NCBI GenBank assembly: GCA_945878025.1
Contig: CAMDXM010000003.1
Span: 1-60,033 of the forward strand
DNA: 60,033 bases
Direction of reading: 5' to 3'
From: Pseudorhodoplanes sinuspersici
GTDB lineage: Bacteria > Pseudomonadota > Alphaproteobacteria > Rhizobiales > Xanthobacteraceae
In this document: one piece after another, positions 37,866 through 47,095 of the stretch
Numbering within the stretch: the stretch's first letter is position 1
How the letters are laid out: every line of letters starts with the position of its first letter
Translations under genes and position numbers: made by a program
Notes under the pieces: generated by a model
Told to the model about the DNA's origin: nothing
The model's database searches: none
The model's input: the letters and a program-made list of their open reading frames with translations, nothing else

Positions 37866-38575
37866 GTCACCGCCAATTTCTGCAGATCGATGAGTTTGCC
37901 GACGCCTTTGCGCGCGAGCGCGAGCAGAGCGAGAAACTGCTCCTCGCTGAACGGTATCTTCTCGGCGGTGCCCTGGATCTCGATGATGTTGCCCGAGCCG
38001 GTCATCACGAAATTGGCGTCGGTGTCGGCCTCCGAATCCTCGGCATAGTCGAGGTCGAGCACCGCGACATTCTTGAAGATGCCGCAGGAGACCGCGGCGA
38101 CATGATCCTTGATGACGCCATCCTTCACCATGTTGCGCGTCTTCATCCAGGTCACGCAATCATTGAGCGCGACCCAGGCGCCGGTGATCGAGGCGGTGCG
38201 GGTTCCGCCATCGGCCTGGATCACGTCGCAATCGACCGTGATCTGGCGCTCGCCGAGCGCGACGAGATCCACGATGGTGCGCAGACTCCGCCCGATCAGC
38301 CGCTGGATTTCGACCGTGCGGCCCGATTGCTTGCCGGCCGAGGCCTCGCGGCGGGTGCGCTCGGACGTGGCGCGCGGCAGCATGCCGTATTCGGCGGTGA
38401 CCCAGCCGCGGCCTTGTCCCTTGAGCCAGGGCGGCAGCCGGTCTTCCAGCGTCGCCGTCACCAGCACATGAGTGTCGCCGAATTTCACGAAGCAGGAGCC
38501 TTCGGCATATTTCACCACGCTCCGCTCCAGCGAGATCGCGCGCAATTCGTCCGGTTGCCGGCGGCTTGGCCGCAT
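37862..38575 (-). CDS. rph: RNase PH
   Basis: The phosphorolytic 3'-5' exoribonuclease that trims tRNA 3' ends. The 237 residues begin [70 protein letters not shown]. Further marks are [46 protein letters not shown] and [33 protein letters not shown]. All are standard RNase PH motifs. It is upstream of and overlaps rdgB. Confidence 0.97.
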   Translation of the reverse strand: MRPSRRQPDELRAISLERSVVKYAEGSCFVKFGDTHVLVTATLEDRLPPWLKGQGRGWVTAEYGMLPRATSERTRREASAGKQSGRTVEIQRLIGRSLRTIVDLVALGERQITVDCDVIQADGGTRTASITGAWVALNDCVTWMKTRNMVKDGVIKDHVAAVSCGIFKNVAVLDLDYAEDSEADTDANFVMTGSGNIIEIQGTAEKIPFSEEQFLALLALARKGVGKLIDLQKLAVT

Positions 38576-38618
38576 GTGGAGTCCTTTGAGTTTTGATCTG
38601 ACAGATTGCCGCGCTTTT

Positions 38619-38720
38619 TAAAGCATTTTCCGGCGGAGTGGGAACCGGTTCGCCGCAGAAAATGCGATAACTAAAAACCTAGACCATGTGTCGATTTGAC
38701 TTGAATGGATATGGTCTAGG
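38619..38720. repeat. AAGCATTTTC-type intergenic repeat with inverted-repeat tail
   Basis: A 102-bp stretch beginning AAAGCATTTTCCGGCGGAGTGGGAACCGGTTCGCCGCAGAAAATGCG resembles a repeat I know from Bradyrhizobium/Rhodopseudomonas-type genomes. Its arms AGCATTTTC and GAAAATGC are inverted. It is followed by the imperfect palindrome CCTAGACCAT...ATGGTCTAGG. The stretch is AT-richer than its neighbours and lies just before a BT1-like transporter gene. Confidence 0.65.
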
Positions 38721-38796
38721 AGGCGGGGTCGCAACCGACAAGTGCTAGAAGACGAACCATAAGAGCAAATGTCGTGATTCCTTGCGAGAGGCGCAA

Positions 38797-40284
38797 TTGA
38801 ACCTCTTTTCCAGCCTGCTGCGGCCCATTCATGCATTCCGGGCCACCTATGTTCCGCTCGTGATGGTCTATTTCGCCTATGGCGCACTCGGCCTGATCGA
38901 TGTCACGCGCGATCTGTGGATCAAGGAAAAACTGACCTTAACGCCGTCCGATCTCGCCGGGATCGGCGTGTGGCTGACCTTGCCCTGGACCGTGAAGATG
39001 GTGTTCGGGGAACTCGTCGATTGCGTTCCGATTTTCGGTTCGCAGCGCCGGGCCTATATCCTGATCGGCGCGGCGTTCACCGCGACGGGCCTCGTGATCC
39101 TCGCAGGCGCGGCCGGCGGCTGGCTCGTGTTCGCGCGGCCCGATCATCTTTACGTTCTCGGCGCCTTGTCGATCGTGCTTGGAACGGTCATTCAGGACGT
39201 GGTCGCCGACGCGATGTCCACCGAAGTCGTCTCGCGCGTCAATGCGGCCGGCAAGGCCGTGCCCGAAGACGAGGTGCGCGCCGAACTCGGCATGGTGCAG
39301 GTGCTCGGACGCCTCTCGCTCTCGGCCGGCATTCTCGCGGTCGCAGGCCTGTCGGGCTGGGTCGCGGGCCTGATGTCGCGCGAAGCTGTGTTCCTGCTCG
39401 GACTTGTCATCCCCGCGATTTCAGTCAGCGGCGTTCTGCTCATCAAGTCAGAGACCGTGGAGCGGCGGCCGATCGAATGGCGCATCCTCGGCGGCGGTCT
39501 TGCATTCGGCGCGGCCGTGGCCGCGCTCGCGCTCGGCGGCGTTCCGTTCGCGCAGGAAATCATTTTTGTCATATCGATCGGCGTGATCTGCACGATGCTG
39601 GTGCTGGTCACGCGCGAACTGCCATCCGCGACGAAGCGCGCGATCCTCTACACCACCCTCATCATCTTCGCTTTCCGCGCGACGCCCTCGGTCGGCGACG
39701 GATATTTCTGGTGGACGCTCGATGTCCTGAAATTCGACGCGGAATTCTACGGCACGTTGCGCCAGACCGGCGCTTTGCTGGCCCTGGTTGCGATGTGGAT
39801 GTTCGCCAAGCAATTGACCGAATATTCCGTCGCCAAGACTCTGTTCTGGATTGCCGTCGCGGGCTCGTTGCTCTCGTTGCCGGGCGTTGGGCTCTATTAC
39901 GGATTGCACGAATGGACCGAGCGCATGTTCGGTTTCGGCGCGCGCTCGATCGCGCTGATCGACGCTGCGACCGCCTCGCCCTTCGCGCAATTGAGCATGA
40001 TCCCGCTGCTGACGCTGATCGCCTTCTATGCCCCGGCCGGGCACCGGGCCACCTGGTTCGCCCTGATGGCGTCGCTGATGAATCTGGCTTTGGTCGCCGG
40101 ACAGCTGCAGACCAAATATCTTAACCATGTCTTTGTGGTCGAGCGCGGGGAGTATGGCGAACTCGGCTTGTTACTGGTGGCGGTCACAATCCTTGCCTTT
40201 GCGATCCCGATCTGCGTCATTCTTGTCTTGGGCCCTCGCTTGGGCCCCCGCCTGGGCCGCCGGATCCGAGGCAGGCGAATCTGA
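38797..40284 (+). CDS. BT1-like MFS transporter (folate/biopterin transporter type)
   Basis: A permease of about 495 residues with roughly 12-14 hydrophobic segments. The N-terminal part reads LTPSDLAGIGVWLTLPWTVKMVFGELVDCVPIFGSQRRAYILIGAAFTATGLV, which matches the BT1 (folate-biopterin) family pattern of a Pro-Trp before the loop and an RR-x-Y after it. There is no ATG; I take the TTG at 38797 (GAGAG six bases upstream, giving MNLFSSLLRPIHAF). The TTG at 38782 is the alternative. The substrate is unverified. It lies between rph and hrcA and is flanked on the left by an intergenic repeat. Confidence 0.82.
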   Translation: MNLFSSLLRPIHAFRATYVPLVMVYFAYGALGLIDVTRDLWIKEKLTLTPSDLAGIGVWLTLPWTVKMVFGELVDCVPIFGSQRRAYILIGAAFTATGLVILAGAAGGWLVFARPDHLYVLGALSIVLGTVIQDVVADAMSTEVVSRVNAAGKAVPEDEVRAELGMVQVLGRLSLSAGILAVAGLSGWVAGLMSREAVFLLGLVIPAISVSGVLLIKSETVERRPIEWRILGGGLAFGAAVAALALGGVPFAQEIIFVISIGVICTMLVLVTRELPSATKRAILYTTLIIFAFRATPSVGDGYFWWTLDVLKFDAEFYGTLRQTGALLALVAMWMFAKQLTEYSVAKTLFWIAVAGSLLSLPGVGLYYGLHEWTERMFGFGARSIALIDAATASPFAQLSMIPLLTLIAFYAPAGHRATWFALMASLMNLALVAGQLQTKYLNHVFVVERGEYGELGLLLVAVTILAFAIPICVILVLGPRLGPRLGRRIRGRRI

Positions 40285-40375
40285 AGCAGGATTGCCGCTT
40301 GAAAGCCTCCGCCGGAATTGACAAGTCTTGGTCGGGTTTTCCTGATCAGGCGGCGGTTGCGAGGAGACAGATCTT

Positions 40376-41455
40376 TTGGCGTCGCACGATATTCCGATCG
40401 GCACATCGCAGGTCACGCTCGCCCAGTTGAGCGAGCGGTCGCGCGAGATTTTCCGCCAGATCGTCGAGAGCTATCTTGCGACCGGCGAGCCGGTCGGTTC
40501 GCGCAACGTGTCGCGCATTCTGCAGATGTCGCTGTCGCCGGCTTCGGTCCGCAACGTGATGTCGGACCTCGAGCAGCTCGGCCTGATCTATGCGCCGCAT
40601 ACCTCGGCTGGACGGCTGCCGACGGAAATGGGCCTTCGCTTCTTCGTCGACGCGCTGATGGAGATCGGCGACCTCAACGAGAATGATCGCCGCTCGATCG
40701 AAGGGCAGGTGGCGGCGACCGGGACCTCGGTTGAAAATCTTCTGACCCGGGCCTCAGGCCTGTTGTCCGGATTGACGCGCGCGGCCGGCGTCGTGCTCAC
40801 CGCCAAGCTCAATGTACGCCTCAAGCATATCGAATTCGTGCGTCTCGAGCCGGAGCGCGCGTTGGTCGTGCTCGTCGCCGAAGACGGGCAGGTGGAAAAT
40901 CGGATCCTGGCCATCCCGGCCGGCCTGCCGAGTTCGGCGCTGACCGAGGCCTCCAACTTTCTCAACGCGCGCATTCGCGGCAAGACGCTGAACGACGCCC
41001 GTTCGGAACTCGAAAATGCGCTCGAGGCCAGCCGCGCCGAGCTCGATCAGCTCACGCAAAAAATCGTCTCGGCCGGTCTCGCAAGCTGGTCGGGCGGGGG
41101 CAGTGACGAGCGCAAATTGATCGTGCGCGGACAGGCGCATCTGCTCGAGGACCTCCATGCGCTGGAGGATCTCGAACGCGTGCGGCTTCTGTTCGACGAT
41201 CTGGAAACCCGCCGCGAGGTGGCCGATCTCCTTGGCCGGGCGGAACGGGCCGAAGGCGTGCGCATCTTCATCGGTTCGGAGAACAAGCTGTTCTCGCTGT
41301 CCGGTTCCTCGACCATCGTCGCGCCCTATACCGATTCGTCCGGTCAGATCGTCGGCGTCCTGGGGGTGATCGGGCCGACACGGCTCAACTATGCCCGTAT
41401 CATCCCGATGGTCGATTACACCGCCAAGGTGGTGAGCAAGCTCCTGGCGGGATAA
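40376..41455 (+). CDS. hrcA: HrcA, heat-inducible transcription repressor
   Basis: The repressor that binds CIRCE elements to control chaperonin genes. The 359-residue model starts with TTG at 40376, after GAGGAGA. The winged-helix domain is at about residues 14-85 ([75 protein letters not shown]). The C-terminal HrcA domain ends with [32 protein letters not shown]. grpE follows at 98 bp. No CIRCE was found here, so its target (usually groESL) must lie elsewhere. Confidence 0.97.
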   Translation: MASHDIPIGTSQVTLAQLSERSREIFRQIVESYLATGEPVGSRNVSRILQMSLSPASVRNVMSDLEQLGLIYAPHTSAGRLPTEMGLRFFVDALMEIGDLNENDRRSIEGQVAATGTSVENLLTRASGLLSGLTRAAGVVLTAKLNVRLKHIEFVRLEPERALVVLVAEDGQVENRILAIPAGLPSSALTEASNFLNARIRGKTLNDARSELENALEASRAELDQLTQKIVSAGLASWSGGGSDERKLIVRGQAHLLEDLHALEDLERVRLLFDDLETRREVADLLGRAERAEGVRIFIGSENKLFSLSGSSTIVAPYTDSSGQIVGVLGVIGPTRLNYARIIPMVDYTAKVVSKLLAG

Positions 41456-41484
41456 ACAAGCTCTTGGCCTGATGAACCTGTGCG

Positions 41485-41514
41485 CTTGATTTTTTCCTCC
41501 GCAATCCTGATATG
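41485..41514 (+). promoter_or_regulatory. Candidate sigma-32-type promoter for grpE
   Basis: CTTGAT at 41485-41490 is followed after 16 bp by CTGATATG at 41507-41514, about 40 bp before the grpE ATG. CTTG-containing -35 and A/T-rich -10 boxes are seen in alphaproteobacterial RpoH promoters. The -10 match is only fair, so this is a candidate. Confidence 0.35.
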
Positions 41515-41553
41515 CGTGGCATCACGCGAACCATTTGAACGGGACTTCACGTT

Positions 41554-42192
41554 ATGACGGACACCGACGGGCCGCACGACAAGGCCCCTGGATCCGAAGC
41601 CAACGCGCCACAGCAGGCTCCGGCGGCTGGCGCGGCCCCGGAAGCGCCGGCTGATCCGCTGGCCGCCGCCCAGCGCGAGGCGGCCGAATTGAAGGACAAG
41701 CTGCTGCGCACGCTCGCCGAGATGGAGAATCTGCGCCGGCGGACCGAGCGCGAAGTGGCCGATGCGCGCGTCTATGGCATCGCGTCCTTCGCGCGCGACG
41801 TGCTGACCGTCGCCGACAATATGGAACGCGCCCTGCAGGCTCTCGACAACGAGTTGCGCGAGAAGGCCGATCTCCTGATCAAGGGATTGCTGGATGGCGT
41901 CGAATTGACCGAGCGCGAATTGCTCAAGGCGCTTGAGAAAAACGGCATCAGGAAAATCGAGCCGAAGGGCGAGAAATTCGATCCGAATTTCCATCAGGCG
42001 ATGTACGAGGCGCCGGACGCGTCGGTCCCCGTCGGCCATGTCGTGCAGGTCGTGCAGCCGGGCTACACCATCGGCGAGCGTGTGCTGCGGCCCGCTTTGG
42101 TCGGCGTGTCGAAGGGCGCGCCGAAAACGAGTGTGCAGACCGAAAGCAACAGCACAGGCGCGGGCTCCAGCGCCAGAAACGCGGATTCCTAA
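41554..42192 (+). CDS. grpE: GrpE, nucleotide exchange factor for DnaK
   Basis: Co-chaperone that releases ADP from DnaK. The 212 residues comprise an acidic, Pro/Ala-rich N-terminus, a long helix ([57 protein letters not shown]) and the beta domain ([41 protein letters not shown], then [28 protein letters not shown]). All are standard. The stop overlaps the stop of a convergent SRPBCC gene by 4 bp. dnaK is 6.9 kb away. Confidence 0.97.
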   Translation: MTDTDGPHDKAPGSEANAPQQAPAAGAAPEAPADPLAAAQREAAELKDKLLRTLAEMENLRRRTEREVADARVYGIASFARDVLTVADNMERALQALDNELREKADLLIKGLLDGVELTERELLKALEKNGIRKIEPKGEKFDPNFHQAMYEAPDASVPVGHVVQVVQPGYTIGERVLRPALVGVSKGAPKTSVQTESNSTGAGSSARNADS

Positions 42193-42674
42193 GCGCGCAG
42201 GCCTTCGACCGCATTGCGATCAAGCGTTCGCCGGAGCGAGTCGGTCCATTCCGCAATAAGCGACAGCAGCAAATTCCGCCACGGTTCGGCTCGCCCTGAT
42301 ACAGGGTCGAGCGTCACCGACCATTCGATGAAGGTGCGCGCTCCGTCCACGACCGGAAGCAGTTGCATCGTGCCTTCGTAACGGGTGCGGGCCGGTGTTT
42401 CGCATACCGCGCCAGCCGGAACTTCGAACGGGTCGATTCCGACATAGGTGAGGAAACGCTGATCGTCGGAATGCGCGCCAAGGCGCTGCCGGATCCGGTT
42501 GCCGCCGTAATGAAAGCAACGCACGGCTCCAACCTCGTCGCCGCGCCCGTCATCCTCGATGACGCTTTCGGTGACGCCGTCGATGTAAACCGGGTAGTTG
42601 TTGAAATCGCGAATGAGTGACCACACCGTTTCCACGGGATGGTCGAGGACGGTGCTGTAATAGGCTGCGGTCAT
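42189..42674 (-). CDS. SRPBCC-family (START-like) protein
   Basis: A 161-residue START-like domain protein. It begins with the family pattern [32 protein letters not shown] and ends with the long C-terminal helix ([24 protein letters not shown]). SRPBCC domains bind hydrophobic ligands such as polyketides, lipids or hormones. No biosynthetic cluster is adjacent, so the ligand is unknown. It is divergent from the GT87 gene across 131 bp that contain a stem-loop (42731-42754). Confidence 0.85.
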   Translation of the reverse strand: MTAAYYSTVLDHPVETVWSLIRDFNNYPVYIDGVTESVIEDDGRGDEVGAVRCFHYGGNRIRQRLGAHSDDQRFLTYVGIDPFEVPAGAVCETPARTRYEGTMQLLPVVDGARTFIEWSVTLDPVSGRAEPWRNLLLSLIAEWTDSLRRTLDRNAVEGLRA

Positions 42675-42730
42675 CCTTTGCTCCGGGATGCTGGAGATCT
42701 CGATCTAGGCCGCCGCGATGCGGCACGACA

Positions 42731-42754
42731 CCCGTTTCCTGCGCCCGAAACGGG
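42731..42754. promoter_or_regulatory. Stem-loop in the SRPBCC/GT87 divergent region
   Basis: CCCGTTTC-CTGCGCCC-GAAACGGG has an 8-bp perfect stem and 8-nt loop, about 50 bp before the GT87 start. It lacks a T-tract on either side. It could be a shared operator for two divergent promoters. Confidence 0.4.
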
Positions 42755-42805
42755 CGAAAGTTCCGATTTACCGACCATTTACATGCCGTCTGTAAGTCTT
42801 GAGCG

Positions 42806-44053
42806 ATGGCGTGGGAATCCTTCGATGTCGCATCGTCACAGCCGGCGCAGGATCCATGGCGCGGGCAAGCGACCCGTTATCTCGAAATCCTGAGCTTCGT
42901 TTTCTTTATCGTCGCCGCGACCCTCTATGTGACATCGATCGCATGGACGCTTCCGCTGCCGCGCGATTACACGACGCTCGCGGTCGGCCGCGACTTCCTG
43001 AATTTCTGGATGTATGGACGCGCGGCGTTCGAGTCCGATCCTGGCCGCTTTTACGACGTCGCGATCTATAACGGCGTATTGCGCGCGCTTGCCGGCGGCA
43101 ATTATCCCGGACAGACTTGGTCCTATCCGCCGAGCGTCATGCTCGTTGCATGGCCATTCGGATCGTTGAGCTATCTGCAGGCGCTCGCGGCATGGACAAC
43201 CGGCGGCGTGGCTTTCCTTCTTTGGGCCGCGAGCCGGCTGCTGGCCGATCGCAGGCTTCTCGCGGCTCTGATCGTCTCGCCCGCCGCCATCCTCTGTCTG
43301 ATCTCGGGCCAGTTCTCATTCCTGACGGCGGGGATGATGATCCTGATTTTCGTCTGGCTGGATCGCAAACCGGTAGTCGCCGGAATCCTGATCGGGCTCC
43401 TGGTGATCAAGCCGCAGCTCGGGCTGTTGTTTCCCGTCATCCTGATCGCGTCCGGGCGCTGGCGCGTCTTTTCGGCCGCCGCGCTTACGGTCCTTGCGAT
43501 CACGTTCGCCACCGCCGCGATTTTCGGCCCGCAGGTCTGGATCGACTACATCTCAATCGGGCTGCCAAACCAGAATCTCGTTCTGATCGAACCGTATCGG
43601 CTGGGCGCTCCGCTGATGCCCACGATCTTCATGAATGCGCGCTGGCTGGGCGCCAATTACGCCACGGCGATGGCCATTCAATTGTGCTTCACGGCATTCG
43701 CCGCCGCGGCATTGTTCTGGGCCTATCGATATCGCAAGGACGCCGATCCCTGGCTGCTCGCCACCCTGTTTTTCGCGTGCTCGGTCTGCGGCTCGCCTTA
43801 TCTGATGTCCTACGATCTCCTGCCGATGACGTTCGCCGCCCTGCTGCTCCGCTCGAGCAGCAGGCTCGATGCGCAGGGGCACAGGCTCGCGGTTCTGGTT
43901 TATTGGCTGCCGCTCATTCAGTTCGCGCTCGGCCAGTTCTATCTGCCGGGCGCAGCGCTGATCGCGCCCGCTTTCGCGCTTTACCTTGTCGCTTTGCTGA
44001 AAGATTCGTCCCGCGGAGTGTCGTTGCCGTTCCCGGCGCCGGCGCGATCCTGA
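42806..44053 (+). CDS. GT87/DUF2029-family polyprenyl-phosphate mannosyltransferase-like protein
   Basis: A 415-residue multi-span membrane protein of the DUF2029 (GT87, GT-C fold) family. After one helix near residues 28-48 comes the lumenal-type motif GRDFLNFWMYGRAAFESDPGRFYDVAIYN, typical for the acidic catalytic loop. QTWSYPPSVMLVAWPFGSLSYLQALAAW and further helices follow. Characterised relatives transfer mannose or arabinose from polyprenyl phosphates to envelope glycans. Donor and acceptor are unknown here. Its stop lies 3 bp from the stop of the convergent secreted orphan. Confidence 0.85.
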   Translation: MAWESFDVASSQPAQDPWRGQATRYLEILSFVFFIVAATLYVTSIAWTLPLPRDYTTLAVGRDFLNFWMYGRAAFESDPGRFYDVAIYNGVLRALAGGNYPGQTWSYPPSVMLVAWPFGSLSYLQALAAWTTGGVAFLLWAASRLLADRRLLAALIVSPAAILCLISGQFSFLTAGMMILIFVWLDRKPVVAGILIGLLVIKPQLGLLFPVILIASGRWRVFSAAALTVLAITFATAAIFGPQVWIDYISIGLPNQNLVLIEPYRLGAPLMPTIFMNARWLGANYATAMAIQLCFTAFAAAALFWAYRYRKDADPWLLATLFFACSVCGSPYLMSYDLLPMTFAALLLRSSSRLDAQGHRLAVLVYWLPLIQFALGQFYLPGAALIAPAFALYLVALLKDSSRGVSLPFPAPARS

Positions 44054-44056
44054 CGG

Positions 44057-45049
44057 TCAGCGCGGCACGACGCCGTCGCGCACCGCGCGAAAGCGCGTGA
44101 AGGAATCCTGCCATTTCTCGCGCGGCGATATGCCGACGACATGAATGAAGCTCGTGGCGCCGAACCGCACCCATTGCACCACGTTCACGTCCTTGCCGGT
44201 TTTCGCGGATTTGGCCTCGAGACGGATCTCGTAACCCGGCAATGCCCCGATCCGCATCGATTCGGCGAATGTGGTGCGCACGTCCTTCAATCCGGGCATG
44301 GCGCCGATCAGCTGCTCGGCGAAACGCGCGCGCTCGGCCGCTTGCGCCGGAGCGCCGGGATTGATCGACACAATGACCTCGGCCTCGTCGCCCGGCGCGT
44401 CGGCCGCCTTGTCGAGCGGCTTGTCCGTCTTCGACGCGGCGTTCGGTTTCTCTTCGTCGCTGAGCAGCACGCCGCGCCCGCCCGCGATCGGACGCAAGGT
44501 CCGGAAATTCGCAAGCTCGGTGACGCGGAACGGCAGCAGGCTCAGGATTTCGTCGTTGGGAACCTGGTCACGGAAGCTCAGCGTCGCGAACATCTTGCGC
44601 ATCGATGCGTCATTATAGGTCGCCTTGGCCGCATCCGGCACGATGGCGGTGATGAGCGCGGCGAAGTCCGTTCCGGCTTTCCATGTCACGAGCATCCATT
44701 TGCGGACCTTCGCACCCTCGTGCTCCTGATTTGCCGATATGAGATGCGCGGCTCCGCTCGCGGTCAGCAGAATTTCACGCTTGATGTTCGATACGCCCTG
44801 CGCGGCGCCGGGCGGCGCCTGCATGGACTTGAGCGTCGCCTCGTAGGCCTGCGCGGGCAATTCGGCCACCACGATCGCGACCTTGTTGGCGCTGTCCTCG
44901 AATCCGGGAAACGTCCGGCTGGTCTCAAGACCTGTGGATGGCGAAAGCCCGATCCGGGAGCCTTTGGGGAAGACCGGATCGGCGGCCTGCGCCTGCGCGC
45001 ACAGCACGACGCCCAAGAACGCCAATGCAAGGAATGCTCTGAATGCCAA
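44057..45049 (-). CDS. Secreted protein of unknown function
   Basis: A predicted exported protein of about 330 residues. The track extends it to 45217, but the N-terminal part there is not protein-like. I propose the TTG at 45049, preceded by AGGAC, which gives the signal peptide MAFRAFLALAFLGVVLCAQAQA-ADP. The mature part has alternating strands (GSRIGLSPSTGLETSRTFPGFEDSANKVAIVVAELP; FRTLRPIAGGRGVLLSD; GYEIRLEAKSAKTGKDVNVVQWVRFGATSFIHVVGISP) and one low-complexity acidic stretch. I do not recognise a family. It is divergent from the GT-C pair. Confidence 0.7.
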   Translation of the reverse strand: MAFRAFLALAFLGVVLCAQAQAADPVFPKGSRIGLSPSTGLETSRTFPGFEDSANKVAIVVAELPAQAYEATLKSMQAPPGAAQGVSNIKREILLTASGAAHLISANQEHEGAKVRKWMLVTWKAGTDFAALITAIVPDAAKATYNDASMRKMFATLSFRDQVPNDEILSLLPFRVTELANFRTLRPIAGGRGVLLSDEEKPNAASKTDKPLDKAADAPGDEAEVIVSINPGAPAQAAERARFAEQLIGAMPGLKDVRTTFAESMRIGALPGYEIRLEAKSAKTGKDVNVVQWVRFGATSFIHVVGISPREKWQDSFTRFRAVRDGVVPR

Positions 45050-45254
45050 GATAATGTCCTCGATGCATGAGGCCCGGATGACCGCCGCGCGGAAGGTGTA
45101 GGGAATGAGGTATGGAGCCTGGGCTTGCTCCGTCAAGGTGCCTTCGTGCGGTATGTGATGATTTGTCCCGTTCAGACAGCGGCTTTTGCAAGCGGATTGA
45201 GCCGGCTTTGCGGCCATTAAGTGAAACGCAACCGAGTTGGTTCAAGGCTTGCGG

Positions 45255-47030
45255 ATGCTCAAAGCAACGCCCGAAACCGGCCGGCGTCCTTATCCGTTCG
45301 CGGCGTATTTCGCGGCCGCGTTGGCTGCGATTATCGCCGGGCTTTTGATTCAGAACTGGAACAATACCGGCCGCACGCTGGTCGATACCGACGACGCGAT
45401 GCGGCTCGCGCAGATGCGCGACTGGCTCGCGGGCCAGGGCTGGTTCGATCTTCAACAGAAGCGGATGGCGCTGCCCTATGAGTCGCATTGGTCGCGTCTG
45501 GTGGACGCAGGGCTCGCGGGCGTCTTTCTGTTCTTCAATGCATTCGCCGACCACGCGCTGTCGGAGCGGCTTCTTCGCGTGACATGGCCGCTGCTGTTCA
45601 TCGCGCCGGCGCTCGCCGGCATGGCCGCGATCGCCTGGCGGCTCGCGGGGCGCGAAGCCGCATTGCTCGCTCTCCTGCTCGCGGTCGCGGGCGTTCCCGC
45701 CTATCAGCAATTCACGCCCGGCCGCATCGATCACCACAATGTCCAGATCGCGGTGACGATCCTGACCCTCGCCGCCGTCGTCTGGTCGGATCGTGTGCGC
45801 TGGTGCGCGATCGCAGCGGGCGCCTTGACGGGGCTCGGTCTCGCGATTGGATTTGAAGGACTGCCTTATCTCGCGGCCTGCGGCGCGGCTCTTGCGGTGC
45901 GTTATGTAGTCGATGCGGGGTCCGCCGGTGTCATGCGCCGCTACGGATGGTCGCTCGCCGCAGGCGTCATCGCCGCATTTCTTGTCGGCGTTGGTCCCGC
46001 GCATTGGACGCGCGCGCTTTGCGACAATCTCGCGTTCAATTCGGCTGCGGCGGTCGCGGCCGGAGGCATCGTGCTGGCGGCCGCGGCTTCGCTTCCGGGC
46101 AAAACCGTCATGGCTCGCGGCGCGGCTTTGATTGCGTCCGCGATCGCGGCGCTTGCGATCCTGATCGCAAGCGAGCCGCGCTGTCTGGCCGGGCCTTACG
46201 CCATGGTCGATCCCGCGATCTGGCCGATCTGGCTCGCCGATGTGCGCGAGAACCAGCCGCTGATCCATGTGCTGTCGGAAAATCCGCTTACCGGCGTTGC
46301 GATCGCGGCGTTTCCGTTCGCCGCGTTAATAGCGGGATTCATGCTCGCTCGCGACGGGGACATCCGCCGGCACTTCGCATATCTGGCGGCAGGCGCGATT
46401 TTTCTGATTGCCGTCGCGACGATGATTCTCGCGATCCGCGCCTATTCCTATGCCATGTGGCTCGGCATGCCGCTGATGGCCGCCGCCGGAATGAAATTGT
46501 TCGTAATGCTGCATCTGACAACCTTGCGGGCGCGATTGATCGCCGGATTGTTCCTGACGCCGCTCGCGCTCTCCTCCGGCGCGATCACGGTTGCGGTGGC
46601 CGCCGGCTTCGACGACAAAAACAGCTTCGCGCGGCTGGAAAGCAAGCAATGCTTCCGTAACGAGGCTTATGCGCCGCTGGCAACGCTTCAGCCCGGTCTC
46701 GTCGTCGGCGATGTCAGTTACGGGCCGTTCGTTCTGGCGCTGACGCCGCACCGGATCGTGTCGGCGCCCTATCATCGTTTCTCCGCCGGCATCATCGCGG
46801 CCTATCGCGCCATGACCTCGCCATCTGAGACGTCGCGCGAATTGCTGCGGCGTTTGGGTGCGGATTATGTCGTCATTTGCGGGCCGCGCCCGCCGGCAGG
46901 ACTTGTCGAGCCAGAACGCAGCGCGAGCCTGTGGGGAGAACTCCGCGCCGGTCATGTACCGGACTGGCTTGAGGCATTGCCGCAGGCAGACAGCAGGCAG
47001 GCATTCAACATCTATCGCGTGAAGCGATAG
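45255..47030 (+). CDS. GT-C-like polytopic membrane glycosyltransferase, paralogue 1
   Basis: A membrane protein of about 591 residues with roughly 11-13 helices and a C-terminal soluble tail. The loop after helix 1 reads VDTDDAMRLAQMRDWLAGQGWFDLQQKRMALPYESHWSRLVDAG, an acidic motif like the first extracellular loop of GT-C and oligosaccharyltransferase (STT3-like) enzymes. A second motif is GRIDHHNVQIAVTILTLAAVVWSDRVRWCA. These suggest transfer from a polyprenyl-linked donor, but donor and acceptor are unknown. The start is set at the ATG at 45255; the track uses a TTG at 45237. It is a tandem paralogue of the next gene. Confidence 0.78.
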   Translation: MLKATPETGRRPYPFAAYFAAALAAIIAGLLIQNWNNTGRTLVDTDDAMRLAQMRDWLAGQGWFDLQQKRMALPYESHWSRLVDAGLAGVFLFFNAFADHALSERLLRVTWPLLFIAPALAGMAAIAWRLAGREAALLALLLAVAGVPAYQQFTPGRIDHHNVQIAVTILTLAAVVWSDRVRWCAIAAGALTGLGLAIGFEGLPYLAACGAALAVRYVVDAGSAGVMRRYGWSLAAGVIAAFLVGVGPAHWTRALCDNLAFNSAAAVAAGGIVLAAAASLPGKTVMARGAALIASAIAALAILIASEPRCLAGPYAMVDPAIWPIWLADVRENQPLIHVLSENPLTGVAIAAFPFAALIAGFMLARDGDIRRHFAYLAAGAIFLIAVATMILAIRAYSYAMWLGMPLMAAAGMKLFVMLHLTTLRARLIAGLFLTPLALSSGAITVAVAAGFDDKNSFARLESKQCFRNEAYAPLATLQPGLVVGDVSYGPFVLALTPHRIVSAPYHRFSAGIIAAYRAMTSPSETSRELLRRLGADYVVICGPRPPAGLVEPERSASLWGELRAGHVPDWLEALPQADSRQAFNIYRVKR

Positions 47031-47095
47031 GCCTTATGGCGTCGTGGCCGAGAAGTTAAGCGATCCTCAACGCTCTTGCGCCAAGAGAATGCGTC

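Noticed and set aside
37866-38159. N-terminal part of the 311-residue ORF containing rdgB
   Set aside because: It lies entirely in another frame of rph; the RdgB family starts at the GTG at 37865.
40285-40375. Sigma-32-type promoter for hrcA (CTTGAA at 40298)
   Set aside because: No suitable -10 box at the right spacing was found after the CTTGAA.
40285-41553. CIRCE element near hrcA or grpE
   Set aside because: No TTAGCACTC-N9-GAGTGCTAA or close variant was seen in the upstream regions.
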